Positions 16,365 to 24,884 of a stretch of DNA of 58,233 nt are shown in pieces (the stretch's first letter is position 1; every line of letters starts with the position of its first letter). A program made the translations under genes and the position numbers. The DNA lies in assembly GCF_022271435.1 (NCBI RefSeq), contig NZ_JAFIQY010000051.1, forward strand, positions 1 to 58,233, written 5' to 3'. The notes under the pieces are model-generated. The model did not search any database. It had not been told where the DNA came from and saw only the letters and a program-made list of their open reading frames with translations. The stretch is from Streptomyces monomycini. Lineage in GTDB: Bacteria; Actinomycetota; Actinomycetes; Streptomycetales; Streptomycetaceae.

Positions 16365-18089
16365 ATGAACACCCCGCCCCTCGCCGGCGGAGCCGCAGGC
16401 CCCGATGCTCTGCGGCCCCTCCTCGGCACCGTCCTCGACGCACTGCGGGACGGTGCGGAAGCCCGGGGAGGGCCCCTGCCCGCCGGGGGCCCCGGCCGCG
16501 TCGCCGCGCGGCTGCGGGAGGTCACCGGGCCCGTCCTTCCCGAGACCGGCCGCGGTCCGCACGAAGCGCTGCGCGCCCTCGTCCACGCCCTGGCCGAAGG
16601 CGCGGCCGACCCCGCCGACCCGCACTGCGCGGCCCACCTGCACTGCCCGCCGCTGGCCCTCGCCGCCGCGGCCGACCTGGCCGCCGCCGCCCTCAACCCG
16701 TCCATGGACTCCTGGGACCAGGCCCCCGCGGCCTCCGCCCTCGAAGCCCGCACGACCCGCGAACTCGCCGCCCTCGTGTACCCGTACGGGCCGGACGACC
16801 CCACGCATCCGTACGGGCCCGGCAGCCCCACTCACCTGTACGGAGCTGGCGGCCTCACACCCCCGTACGGGCCCGGCGGTCCCACGCCCCCGTACGGACC
16901 GGAAGGCCCAACGCCCCCGTACGAGCCTTGCGGCCCCACGCCCCCGTACGGACCGGACGGCCTCACACCCACGTACCGACCCAGCAGCCCCCCACGCCCG
17001 TACGGACCCAAGAGCCACACGCCCCCATACGGACCCGGCGCCCCCGCCCACCCCTACAGGCCCGACACCCCCGCGACCCCCGGACGCCCGCACGAGGACG
17101 AACAGCCCGACGCCCTCGTCACCACCGGCGGCACCGAGGCCAACCAGCTCGGCCTCCTCCTCGCCCGCGAACACGCCCGTACCCGCCACACCGAGCCCCT
17201 GCGCGTCGTCTGCGGCGCCAACGCCCACCACAGCATCCACCGCGCCGCCTGGCTCCTCGGCCTCCCCGAACCCCTCACCCTGCCCACCCCCGACGGCACC
17301 CTCGACCCCCACACCCTCCACACCGCCCTCACCGACCTCCGCCACCCCGGCAGCCCCGGAGCCCCCACCGTCCCCGTTCTCGTCTGCGCCACCGCGGGCA
17401 CCACCGACACCGGAGCCATCGACCCGCTGCCCGCCCTCGCCGACCTCACCCGCACCCACGGCGCCCGCCTCCACATCGACGCCGCGTACGGCGGCCCGCT
17501 CCTCTTCAGCACCACCCACCGCGCCCTCCTCGACGGCCTGCACCGCGCCCACACCGTCACCCTCGACCTGCACAAACTCGGCTGGCAACCGGTCGCCGCC
17601 GGCCTCCTCGCCGTCCCCCGCACCGCCGACCTCGCCGCGCTCACCCACCGCGCCGCCTACCTCAACGCCGACGACGACACCGAAGCCGGCCTCCCCGACC
17701 TCCTCGGCCGCTCCCTGCGCACCACCCGCCGCCCCGACATCCTCAAAATGGCCGTCACCCTCCAGGCCCTCGGCCGTACGGGCCTCGCCGACCTCGTCGA
17801 CCGCACCCTCGCCGCCGCCCGCACCCTCGCCGGCCTCATCGACGGCCACCCCGCCTTCGAACTCCACTCCCACCCCACCCTCAGCACCGTCCTCTTCCGC
17901 CCCACCGGCACCGACGACACCACCGTCGCCACCATCCGCCGCCGCCTCCTGCACCACGGCCGCGCCGTCCTCGGCCGCGCCGCCACCCCCACCGGCCTCT
18001 GGCTCAAGGCCACCCTCCTCAACCCCTACACCACCACCGACGACCTCGCCTCGCTCCTCAAACTCGTGGAAGGCCACACCCCCCGATGA
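16365..18089 (+). CDS. PLP-dependent lysine/diamine decarboxylase (DesA-like) with repeat insertion
   Basis: A 574-residue group II PLP decarboxylase resembling DesA, which makes cadaverine for desferrioxamine siderophores. Key residues are His289 in ANAHHSIHRAA (stacks on PLP), Asp372 in LHIDAAYGG, and the PLP lysine Lys404 in LDLHKLGWQP. YLNADDDTEAGLPDLLGRSL and RTTRRPDILKMAVTLQALGR follow the DesA pattern. The oddity is residues 140-238: eleven consecutive 9-residue units of the type PYGPGGPTP, inserted in the loop between RELAALVY and DALVTTGGTEANQL. The rest of the fold is intact, so the enzyme may be active. The stop overlaps the monooxygenase start (ATGA), so the two are coupled. There is no acyltransferase or synthetase gene nearby. 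Confidence 0.9.
   Translation: MNTPPLAGGAAGPDALRPLLGTVLDALRDGAEARGGPLPAGGPGRVAARLREVTGPVLPETGRGPHEALRALVHALAEGAADPADPHCAAHLHCPPLALAAAADLAAAALNPSMDSWDQAPAASALEARTTRELAALVYPYGPDDPTHPYGPGSPTHLYGAGGLTPPYGPGGPTPPYGPEGPTPPYEPCGPTPPYGPDGLTPTYRPSSPPRPYGPKSHTPPYGPGAPAHPYRPDTPATPGRPHEDEQPDALVTTGGTEANQLGLLLAREHARTRHTEPLRVVCGANAHHSIHRAAWLLGLPEPLTLPTPDGTLDPHTLHTALTDLRHPGSPGAPTVPVLVCATAGTTDTGAIDPLPALADLTRTHGARLHIDAAYGGPLLFSTTHRALLDGLHRAHTVTLDLHKLGWQPVAAGLLAVPRTADLAALTHRAAYLNADDDTEAGLPDLLGRSLRTTRRPDILKMAVTLQALGRTGLADLVDRTLAAARTLAGLIDGHPAFELHSHPTLSTVLFRPTGTDDTTVATIRRRLLHHGRAVLGRAATPTGLWLKATLLNPYTTTDDLASLLKLVEGHTPR
16782..17078 (+). repeat. Eleven 27-bp tandem units inside the decarboxylase gene
   Basis: Each 27-bp unit encodes nine residues with Tyr at position 2 and Pro usually at positions 1, 4 and 7 (for example PYGPEGPTP). 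The DNA core is cccccgtacggacc. All eleven units keep frame and length despite substitutions, which points to slippage expansion followed by drift under frame constraint. Confidence 0.9.
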
Positions 18090-19612
18090 GCACCACCCCC
18101 CACCCCGAAGCCATCACCCTCCAACTGCCGTCCCCGGACCCCGGACGCCCCGCACACACCGGTCTCCACGCCACCGCCACCCGGCCCCCCGCTCCCGAAC
18201 CCGCCACCACCCGGCCGCCCACCGACCCCGACACACCACTGGACCTCGCCGGCATCGGCATCGGCCCCTTCAACCTCTCCCTCGCTGCCCTCGCCCAGCC
18301 CCTCACCCACCTGCGCACCGCCTTCTACGACCAGCGCCCCGCCTTCCGCTGGCACCCCGGCCTCCTCATCGAGGACGCCACCCTCCAAGTCCCCTTCCTC
18401 GCCGACCTCGTCACCCTCGCCGACCCCGCCAGCCCCTGGAGCTTCCTGAACTACCTCAAGCACCGGGAACGCCTCTTCCCCTTCTACTTCGCCGAACGCT
18501 TCCACATCCACCGCGCCGAATACGACGCCTACTGCCGCTGGGTCAGCGAAAACCTCCCCGGCCTGCACTTCCGCCACCAGGTCGACGCCGTCCGGTGGAA
18601 CAGCGACCGCGCCTCCTTCGAAGTCGACTACACCCAGCTGGGCGACGACGGCGAAGCCGAAGCCCTCGGCCGCACCCACGCCCGCAGCCTCGCCCTCGGC
18701 ATCGGCACCGTCCCCCACGTACCCGACCCCCTCAAACCCCTCGTCGACGCCCCCGCCGTCCCCGTCCTGCACGCCGCCGACTACCTCGCCCACCGCGAAC
18801 GCCTGCTGACCGCCGACCACATCACCGTCGTCGGCGCGGGACAGTCCGGCGCCGAAGTCTTCCTCGACCTGCTGCGCTCCCGCCCCGCCGGCCGCGAAGG
18901 CCTCCACTGGCTGGCCCGTACCGCCGCCTTCGCCCCCATGGAATACAGCAAACTCGGCCTCGAACACTTCACCCCCGACTACACCCGCTACTTCCACGCC
19001 CTCCCCGAACCCGTACGCGACCAGCTCCTCCCCGGCCAGTGGCAGCTCCACAAAGGCATCGACCACGCCACCCTCGCCGCCATCCACGACGAGCTCTACC
19101 GGCGCACCCTGCACGGCGGCTGGCCCGACGCCACCCTCACCCCCGGCGTCACCGTCCGCACCGCGGGACGCGTCGGCACCACCAAGGTCGAACTCCACCT
19201 CGACCACCCCCACCAGGGCGCCCGCTCCCGCCTGACCACCGACGCCGTCGTCCTCGCCACCGGCTACCGCGAAGGCCGTACCGACACCCTGCTCGCCGCC
19301 CTCGACCCCTACATGCGCCGCGACGCCGCCGGACGCCCCCGTATCGACGCCGACCAGCGCCTCCTCCTCGACCCCTGCGTCACCGGCTCCGTCTACGTGC
19401 AGAACGCCGAACACCACACCCACGGCGTCGGCACCCCCGACCTCGGCCTCTCCGCCTGGCGCAGCGCCACCATCCTCAACTCCCTCACCGACAGCACCAC
19501 CTACCCCCTCCCCTCCCGCACCGCCTTCACCACCTTCGGCCTGCGCCCCTCCCCGCCCCGCAACCTCACCGACATCCCCCGCCCCAACTCCACCCTCATC
19601 GAAAACCCCTGA
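18086..19612 (+). CDS. L-lysine N6-monooxygenase (DesB/IucD-like)
   Basis: A 508-residue FAD- and NADPH-dependent N-hydroxylating monooxygenase. After an unusual Pro/Thr-rich extension of about 50 residues comes the FAD motif GIGIGPFNLSLAAL, then WHPGLLIEDATLQVPFLADLVTL and SPWSFLNYLKHRERLFPFY, typical of siderophore lysine/ornithine hydroxylases. The NADPH motif is VVGAGQSGAEVF and the C-terminal region has DAVVLATGYRE and NAEHHTHGVGTPDLGLSAWRS. With the coupled decarboxylase the likely substrate is cadaverine (DesB) or lysine. ATG at 18086 is set by the ATGA overlap. N-hydroxycadaverine would need DesC and DesD from elsewhere in the genome to become a siderophore. Confidence 0.92.
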   Translation: MSTTPHPEAITLQLPSPDPGRPAHTGLHATATRPPAPEPATTRPPTDPDTPLDLAGIGIGPFNLSLAALAQPLTHLRTAFYDQRPAFRWHPGLLIEDATLQVPFLADLVTLADPASPWSFLNYLKHRERLFPFYFAERFHIHRAEYDAYCRWVSENLPGLHFRHQVDAVRWNSDRASFEVDYTQLGDDGEAEALGRTHARSLALGIGTVPHVPDPLKPLVDAPAVPVLHAADYLAHRERLLTADHITVVGAGQSGAEVFLDLLRSRPAGREGLHWLARTAAFAPMEYSKLGLEHFTPDYTRYFHALPEPVRDQLLPGQWQLHKGIDHATLAAIHDELYRRTLHGGWPDATLTPGVTVRTAGRVGTTKVELHLDHPHQGARSRLTTDAVVLATGYREGRTDTLLAALDPYMRRDAAGRPRIDADQRLLLDPCVTGSVYVQNAEHHTHGVGTPDLGLSAWRSATILNSLTDSTTYPLPSRTAFTTFGLRPSPPRNLTDIPRPNSTLIENP

Positions 19613-19667
19613 CCCACCCGGCCCAGGCTCCACCCCTGCGGACACCTGGGCCGCCGCACACCGCGCC

Positions 19668-19760
19668 GGGTCAGCACACCCCGGGCTCACAACACCGGCA
19701 CCCCACCCCGGGTCAGCACACCCCGTGGCTCAGAACACCGGCACCCCGTCCCGGGTCAGC
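19668..19760. repeat. 42-bp tandem repeat containing the 5'-nucleotidase stop
   Basis: Units begin gggtcagcacacccc at 19668 and 19710, with a partial third at 19753. Unit 2 holds the last codons and stop (19730-19732) of the minus-strand 5'-nucleotidase. Unit 1 lies outside the gene and keeps an equivalent stop (ctcacaac instead of ctcagaac). The two full copies are close to 90 percent identical. Confidence 0.8.
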
Positions 19761-21535
19761 CGCCAGTCCTCGGACGCGAACCGCGCCGGGTCGATCTCCC
19801 CGGTCTCCTTCACCCACCCGATGATCACATTTCGGATCTCCTCCGACGTCGACCACACCTGCGGCGCCTTCGCCACATGCGGGAAGTTGCCGCCGCCGCT
19901 CGCCCGGTAGTTGTTCACCGCCAGCACGAACCGCGCGTCGTCCGCCACCGGCTTCCCCGCGAACGACAGCTTCCCGATCCGCCGGCCCGGCTCCCTCGCG
20001 ATGTCGATCTCGTACGACACACCGCTCACCGCGTCGTAGTTGTAATCCGGAATGCCGTCCGCATTCGTCAGCTTCGCCGGATCGACCGGACCGCCCGTCG
20101 GCGTCCGCACGTAATACCGCGCGGAGAACTCCAGATACTCCCGCAGCTGCTTCCCGGTCAGCACCCGCGCCTCCAGCGTATTGTCGAACGGATACAGCGC
20201 GGCCATCGACCGGATCGTCACCTCACCCGCCGGAACCGCCGCCGACCGCGAGAAACACGAAGCCTGCGACAGCACCGGCAACGTCGCGTACTCGCCACCA
20301 GCCAACGCTTCTCGCACCGCCTCCGCCTGCACGAACGCGATGAAATCCAGCACCGGCGTGTCCTTGTACGGCGCCTGCGCCGCGGTCATCTCCGCCTTCG
20401 ACCGCCCGATGGCCTGATTGACGTACGCCACCACCTTCCGCTGCTCGGCACGCAGCAGCCGAGTGATCCGCGAATCCTCCGGCACGGTACGGGAATTCAG
20501 CACCTTCGCGGACACCGACTCCACCGACCAGCGTCCCCGCGACCGCACCAGCTCGAAGTCGAACAGGGTCAGCCGCTGCCCCCACTTCAGCGGCTCCGAC
20601 AGCACCACCGCACGCCCCGACTCACGGTTCACCACCCGCCGCTCCGGCACCTCCACATGCGCGTGCCCCACCAGAATCGCGTCGATCCCCGGCACCCGCT
20701 CCGCCACCAGCGCCGCCGCGTTCTCCACATGCGGCAGCTGATCCCCGTACGACGACGTACCGCTCGTCCCCGAATGCGCCGACACGATCACCACGTCCGC
20801 ACCCATCGACCGCAGCTTCGGCACCCACTTCGCTGCCTGCTCCTCCAGCCCCGGAAACGCCAGCTTCCCCTGCACATGCGCCTTGTCCCAGATCGCGACC
20901 CCCGGATTCGTCAGCCCCAGCACCGCCACCTTCACCTGGCCACCGCACGGCGTACGGAGCCGCTTCATCCAGTACGGCGGAAAAGCCGGCCGCAACGACT
21001 TCGCGTCCACCGCGTTCGCCCCCAGCAACGGGAAGTCGCAGTGCTCCTCGAACTTCCGCAGCACCTTCAGGCCGTAATTGAACTCGTGATTGCCGAGCGC
21101 CGCCGCGTCATATCCGATGGCGTTCATCGCCTTCGCCATCGGATGCACCGGGCCGTTCGGACCCGTGATCGGATCGACCTTCGCGTAGTAATACGCCAGC
21201 TGCGTACCCTGAATCGTGTCACCCGCGTCGATCAGCAGTGTATTGCGGGCACCCTTCTCCTCCCGGACCCGCCGCACCAGCGTGGAAATCTTCGCCAGCC
21301 CCACATCGTTGTGGTCCTTGTCGTCGAATTCCGCGTCGGCCGCGTAATCCCAGTTGAAGACATTGCCGTGCAGATCCGTGGTCCCCATGACCGTGAAGGC
21401 GTAACGCCGCGCGGGCCGCGCCCCGCCGCCGGACACCGGTGCGGCTGCCGCCGACGGTGCCCCCGTACCGATGAGCGCGGCCCCCGCGCCCGTGGCGACC
21501 GAACTCCCCAGGAACTTCCTACGGCCGAGCGGCAT
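19730..21535 (-). CDS. Exported 5'-nucleotidase / 2',3'-cyclic phosphodiesterase
   Basis: A 601-residue calcineurin-like metallophosphatase. A Tat signal starts the protein (LGRRKFLGSSVATGAG, ending about PSAAAAP). Metal-site motifs are GTTDLHGNVFNWDY, IDAGDTIQGTQ, LGNHEFNYG, VSAHSG and VGHAHVEVPE. The C-terminal 5'-nucleotidase domain (about 385-590) has YPFDNTLEARVLTGKQLREYLE and NNYRASGGGNFP for nucleoside stacking. The product would hydrolyse nucleotides or cyclic nucleotides outside the membrane and supply phosphate and nucleosides. ATG at 21535 is chosen because AAGGAG lies 7 bp upstream; ATG 21541 would be too close to it. Its 3' end lies in a tandem repeat. Confidence 0.93.
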   Translation of the reverse strand: MPLGRRKFLGSSVATGAGAALIGTGAPSAAAAPVSGGGARPARRYAFTVMGTTDLHGNVFNWDYAADAEFDDKDHNDVGLAKISTLVRRVREEKGARNTLLIDAGDTIQGTQLAYYYAKVDPITGPNGPVHPMAKAMNAIGYDAAALGNHEFNYGLKVLRKFEEHCDFPLLGANAVDAKSLRPAFPPYWMKRLRTPCGGQVKVAVLGLTNPGVAIWDKAHVQGKLAFPGLEEQAAKWVPKLRSMGADVVIVSAHSGTSGTSSYGDQLPHVENAAALVAERVPGIDAILVGHAHVEVPERRVVNRESGRAVVLSEPLKWGQRLTLFDFELVRSRGRWSVESVSAKVLNSRTVPEDSRITRLLRAEQRKVVAYVNQAIGRSKAEMTAAQAPYKDTPVLDFIAFVQAEAVREALAGGEYATLPVLSQASCFSRSAAVPAGEVTIRSMAALYPFDNTLEARVLTGKQLREYLEFSARYYVRTPTGGPVDPAKLTNADGIPDYNYDAVSGVSYEIDIAREPGRRIGKLSFAGKPVADDARFVLAVNNYRASGGGNFPHVAKAPQVWSTSEEIRNVIIGWVKETGEIDPARFASEDWRLTRDGVPVF

Positions 21536-21771
21536 GAACATCTCCTTCGACGAAACACGGCGGCGGCGGGCATCGGCGGCGGACCGGCGGCGGGAACCGC
21601 GACGGGACCGCCGCCCAACGCGACACACCTGCCACCGCAACACTCATGGACAACGCGCGTAGATTCTGGCTCAGCAACCCCACCCGCAACAGCCCCCACA
21701 GGTTGCGATCAGATGACCGCCCACCCCGGGCCCTCCCTGACAAACACCCCGCCCCGTGCCAGGCTGCCCCC

Positions 21772-22482
21772 ATGACCGACCCCGACACCCGGCCCGCCGC
21801 CCACCCGTACGGCACCCCCGACGCGCCCCGCCTCGCCGTACGCGGCGAAGCCCGCATCGAGGCCGACCCCGAGATCGCCCGCATCGACATCACCGTCCAG
21901 GCCCGCGGCACCGACCGCACCGCCACCCTCCACGACCTCACCCACCGCAACGACCAGGTCCTCACCCTCGTCAAGAGCTACGGCGACGCCGTCGAGAAAC
22001 TCGACACCGGCGCCTTCTCCGTCACCCCCGAAATCACTGCCAAAGGCCGCCACGAACGCGTACGCGCCTACCACGGACGCGTCCGCGTCACCGCCACCCT
22101 CGCCGACTTCACCGCCCTCGGCGAACTCACCACCCGCCTCGCCGACCTCGACCTCACCCGCGTCGACGGCCCCTGGTGGGCCCTGCGCCCCGACTCGCCC
22201 GCCCACCGCGAAGCCCGCCGCCAGGCCGTCCACGACGCTGTCCAGCGCGCCCGCGAATACGCCGAAGCCCTCGGCGCGCGCCTCGACGCCGTCCTCGAAC
22301 TCGCCGACACCGGCGCCGACGACGCCACGCCGATGCCGGGCCCTGGCGGCATGTTCCGCTCCGTCGCCTACGGGGGAGCGGCCGAGACCGAAAGCACCCC
22401 CGCCCTGGACCTCGAACCCGCCCGCCAAGAGGTGTACGCACAGATCAACGCCCGCTTCACGATGACCCGCCCCACCTTGTGA
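21772..22482 (+). CDS. SIMPL (DUF541) domain protein
   Basis: A 236-residue SIMPL-domain protein. It begins with RLAVRGEARIEADPEIARIDITVQARG, the beta strand pattern of the family, and continues with a helical middle (DLTHRNDQVLTLVKSYGDAVEKLDTGAFSVTPE) and a second conserved part (HREARRQAVHDAVQRAREYAEALGARL). Unlike many SIMPL proteins it has no signal peptide, so it is probably cytoplasmic. ATG at 21772 starts right before the domain. The biochemical role of the family is not settled. The gene is divergent from the 5'-nucleotidase and upstream of pyk. Confidence 0.85.
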   Translation: MTDPDTRPAAHPYGTPDAPRLAVRGEARIEADPEIARIDITVQARGTDRTATLHDLTHRNDQVLTLVKSYGDAVEKLDTGAFSVTPEITAKGRHERVRAYHGRVRVTATLADFTALGELTTRLADLDLTRVDGPWWALRPDSPAHREARRQAVHDAVQRAREYAEALGARLDAVLELADTGADDATPMPGPGGMFRSVAYGGAAETESTPALDLEPARQEVYAQINARFTMTRPTL

Positions 22483-22597
22483 CCCCGAGCGTCACCACTG
22501 GCACTTATCCGCTCATAGGAGCACCGGCGCGCGCATTCAACTACTTGTCAAGAGCCTTTCATGTAAAGGCCGTTGGGCAGTCACTTCCCCACAGTTC

Positions 22598-22622
22598 CCT
22601 ACCTATGAGTAGGTCGTAGGGT
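22598..22622 (+). promoter_or_regulatory. Candidate leaderless promoter and small inverted repeat before pyk
   Basis: TAGGGT at 22617-22622 is a good Streptomyces -10 placed 6 bp before the pyk ATG, which would give a leaderless or nearly leaderless transcript. No convincing -35 box is seen. An inverted repeat ctac/gtag (within 22599-22612) sits where a regulator could bind. Pattern match only. Confidence 0.25.
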
Positions 22623-22628
22623 CGAACC

Positions 22629-24065
22629 ATGCGCCGAGCAAAGATCGTCTGCACACTGGGACCCGCCACCGACTCGTACGAGCAGATCAAGGCACTCGTC
22701 GAAGCCGGCATGGACGTGGCCCGCTTCAACCTCAGCCACGGCACCTACGCCGACCACGAGGCGCGGTACGAGCGGGTACGCAAAGCGTCCGAGGAGACCG
22801 GCTACAGCGTCGGCGTCCTCGCGGATCTTCAAGGTCCGAAGATCCGACTCGGCCGGTTCCGCGAAGGCCCCGTACTTCTCGAACGCGACGACGCCTTCAC
22901 CATCACCGTCCGCCCCGGCGTCCAGGGCGACCGCCACTGCTGCGGCACCACCTACGAAGGCCTCGCCGACGACGTCACCCCCGGCGAACGCATCCTCGTC
23001 GACGACGGCAAGGTCACCCTCCAGGTCACCGACGTCCGCGACACCGAGGTCCACACCAAGGTCGTCGAAGGCGGCATGGTCTCCGACCACAAGGGCCTCA
23101 ACCTCCCCGGCGTCGCCGTCTCCGTCCCCGCCCTCTCCGAGAAGGACTGCGAAGACCTCCGCTGGGCCCTGCGCATCGGCGCCGACATCATCGCCCTCTC
23201 CTTCGTCCGCAGCGGCGACGACATCGACGACGTCCACCGCATCATGCGCCAGGAGAACTGCTTCCGGCCCGTCATCGCCAAGGTCGAAAAACCCCAGGCC
23301 GTCGACGCCATCGACGACATCGTCGCCGCCTTCGACGGCATCATGGTCGCCCGCGGCGACCTCGGCGTCGAAATGCCCCTGGAAACGGTCCCGATCGTCC
23401 AGAAGCGCGCCATCAAACTCGCCAAACGCAATGCGAAGCCGGTCATCGTCGCCACCCAGATGCTCGACTCCATGATCGAGAACTCCCGGCCCACCCGCGC
23501 CGAAGCCTCCGACGTCGCCAACGCCGTCATCGACGGCACCGACGCGGTGATGCTCTCCGGCGAGACCAGCGTCGGCAAGTACGCCACCGAAACCGTACGC
23601 ACCATGGCCCGCATCGTCGCCGCGGCCGAGGAGGACATCCTCACCAAGGGCCTGCCCCCGCTCACCGACCGCAGCAAACCCCGCACCCAGGGCGGCGCCG
23701 TCGCCCGCGCCGCCGCCGAGATGGGCGACTTCCTCGGCGCCAAGTTCCTCGTCGCCTTCACCCAGTCCGGCGACACCGTCCGCCGCCTGTCCCGCTACCG
23801 CTCACCCATCCCCCTCCTCGCCTTCACCCCCGAACCGGCCACCCGCTCCCAGCTCAACCTCACCTGGGGCGTCGAAACCTTCCTCGGCCCCAAGGTCGAC
23901 TCCACCGACGAGATGGTCGCCCAGGTCGACGAGGAACTCCTGCGCATCGGCCGCTGCGAACGCGGCGACGTCGTCATCATCACCGCCGGCTCCCCACCCG
24001 GCGTCGCAGGCTCCACCAACCTCGTCCGTGTCCACCACATCGGCGAGGACGACTCCCCGAAGTAA
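22629..24065 (+). CDS. pyk: Pyruvate kinase
   Basis: A 478-residue glycolytic enzyme converting phosphoenolpyruvate and ADP to pyruvate and ATP. The barrel starts MRRAKIVCTLGPATDSYEQIKALVEAGMDVARFNLSHG. LADLQGPKIRLG and the B domain follow. The active site has IAKVEKPQAV and FDGIMVARGDLGVEMP (Lys and acidic Mg ligands), then IVATQMLDSMIENSRPTRAE and DAVMLSGETSVGKYA. The C-terminal allosteric domain (about 345-475) is complete. The start is conserved in the family and directly preceded by a -10-like TAGGGT. The gene ends 22 bp from the convergent LAGLIDADG-like gene. Confidence 0.98.
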   Translation: MRRAKIVCTLGPATDSYEQIKALVEAGMDVARFNLSHGTYADHEARYERVRKASEETGYSVGVLADLQGPKIRLGRFREGPVLLERDDAFTITVRPGVQGDRHCCGTTYEGLADDVTPGERILVDDGKVTLQVTDVRDTEVHTKVVEGGMVSDHKGLNLPGVAVSVPALSEKDCEDLRWALRIGADIIALSFVRSGDDIDDVHRIMRQENCFRPVIAKVEKPQAVDAIDDIVAAFDGIMVARGDLGVEMPLETVPIVQKRAIKLAKRNAKPVIVATQMLDSMIENSRPTRAEASDVANAVIDGTDAVMLSGETSVGKYATETVRTMARIVAAAEEDILTKGLPPLTDRSKPRTQGGAVARAAAEMGDFLGAKFLVAFTQSGDTVRRLSRYRSPIPLLAFTPEPATRSQLNLTWGVETFLGPKVDSTDEMVAQVDEELLRIGRCERGDVVIITAGSPPGVAGSTNLVRVHHIGEDDSPK

Positions 24066-24087
24066 CCCGCCACCCGCGGACACCGCT

Positions 24088-24861
24088 TCAGTACTTGGGC
24101 CCGACGTGCGCATCCATCAGCGCCACAGACGCACGGCGGGCCACCGACACATTCTGCGCGCGCCGACTGTGACGGGCCTGCCGCCAGGCCACCCCCACCG
24201 CGTCCAACGTGTCCGTACAGAGCCGGACGATGTCGGCCGAGGCGTTGGTGAAGAAATACCGCGGATACTCGTACCGCTTGCGCACGCCGCCTACGAGGCG
24301 GGTCGCCCAATTGGTGATCCGGCAGCCGTCGGAATGGAAGAGGCCCCGGAGGAATTCCCAGGGGTGAGCGTCGACGATGCGCTGCTGCCAGGGCTCCAGA
24401 AGAATCGGGCGGTCGTGCTTCTTACCGGGCCCGTGCTGTGGGAACAGACAGGGCCAGTGCGCGCTGTAACAGGACACCATGACGCAGCCCTGCTTACGCA
24501 CCAGGCAGACGCTGTTGCCGGTCCCCGCACGCAGCACGGCCGTACGGCATGCGTCGATGAGCCCCGGCCACGCATCCGCGCACGCGATCCGCATGACGAA
24601 GCCGCCGTGCGGGTGAGGACTGATGCAGCCGTCCCCCAAGTAGAGCCCGAGCAGATACGCGTACGCGGCGGCATCGGCGGGCGGCCGCGGCTCACTCGCG
24701 CACCGCACGCACTCCGTCCTCGGGCGGGCGAGAGGTTCCAGCCTGACGCGCCACTCGCGCATCGCCGACCGCGATATCCCGGTCTCCTTGCTGACGGAGT
24801 TGAGGCTGCGCCCTTGAGCCAGGAGGGCGAGGGCGCGTTTGCGGGTGGGGATGTCGTACAT
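24088..24861 (-). CDS. LAGLIDADG endonuclease-like protein with N-terminal HTH (copy 2)
   Basis: A 257-residue protein. Residues 1-40 form an HTH of the resolvase/transposase type (RKRALALLAQGRSLNSVSKE, then TGISRSAMREW). A CVRC pair follows, then two LAGLIDADG-like motifs about 100 residues apart: YLLGLYLGDG and FLRGLFHSDG. Conserved surroundings include CLFPQHGPGKKHDRPILLEPWQQ, KRYEYPRYFFTN and the last residues VALMDAHVGPKY. The architecture matches monomeric LAGLIDADG homing endonucleases with an added DNA-binding head; whether it cuts DNA or has become a regulator cannot be told. It is a same-length paralogue of the next gene upstream, separated by 23 bp. RBS evidence at ATG 24861 is weak. 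Confidence 0.75.
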   Translation of the reverse strand: MYDIPTRKRALALLAQGRSLNSVSKETGISRSAMREWRVRLEPLARPRTECVRCASEPRPPADAAAYAYLLGLYLGDGCISPHPHGGFVMRIACADAWPGLIDACRTAVLRAGTGNSVCLVRKQGCVMVSCYSAHWPCLFPQHGPGKKHDRPILLEPWQQRIVDAHPWEFLRGLFHSDGCRITNWATRLVGGVRKRYEYPRYFFTNASADIVRLCTDTLDAVGVAWRQARHSRRAQNVSVARRASVALMDAHVGPKY

Positions 24862-24884
24862 GGCCGAGTTCCGCCTTCAGGAGA

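Noticed and set aside
12291..18077. A 1928-codon open frame on the minus strand across the AraC, pepN and decarboxylase genes
   Set aside because: It is antisense to well-supported genes and consists of Gly/Val/Glu-rich low-complexity sequence, the usual shadow of GC-biased codons.
15893..19612. A single 1239-residue frame that would fuse Arg/Pro-rich sequence to the lysine monooxygenase
   Set aside because: The first 730 codons are an out-of-frame reading of the decarboxylase gene. The monooxygenase starts at ATG 18086 with ATGA coupling.
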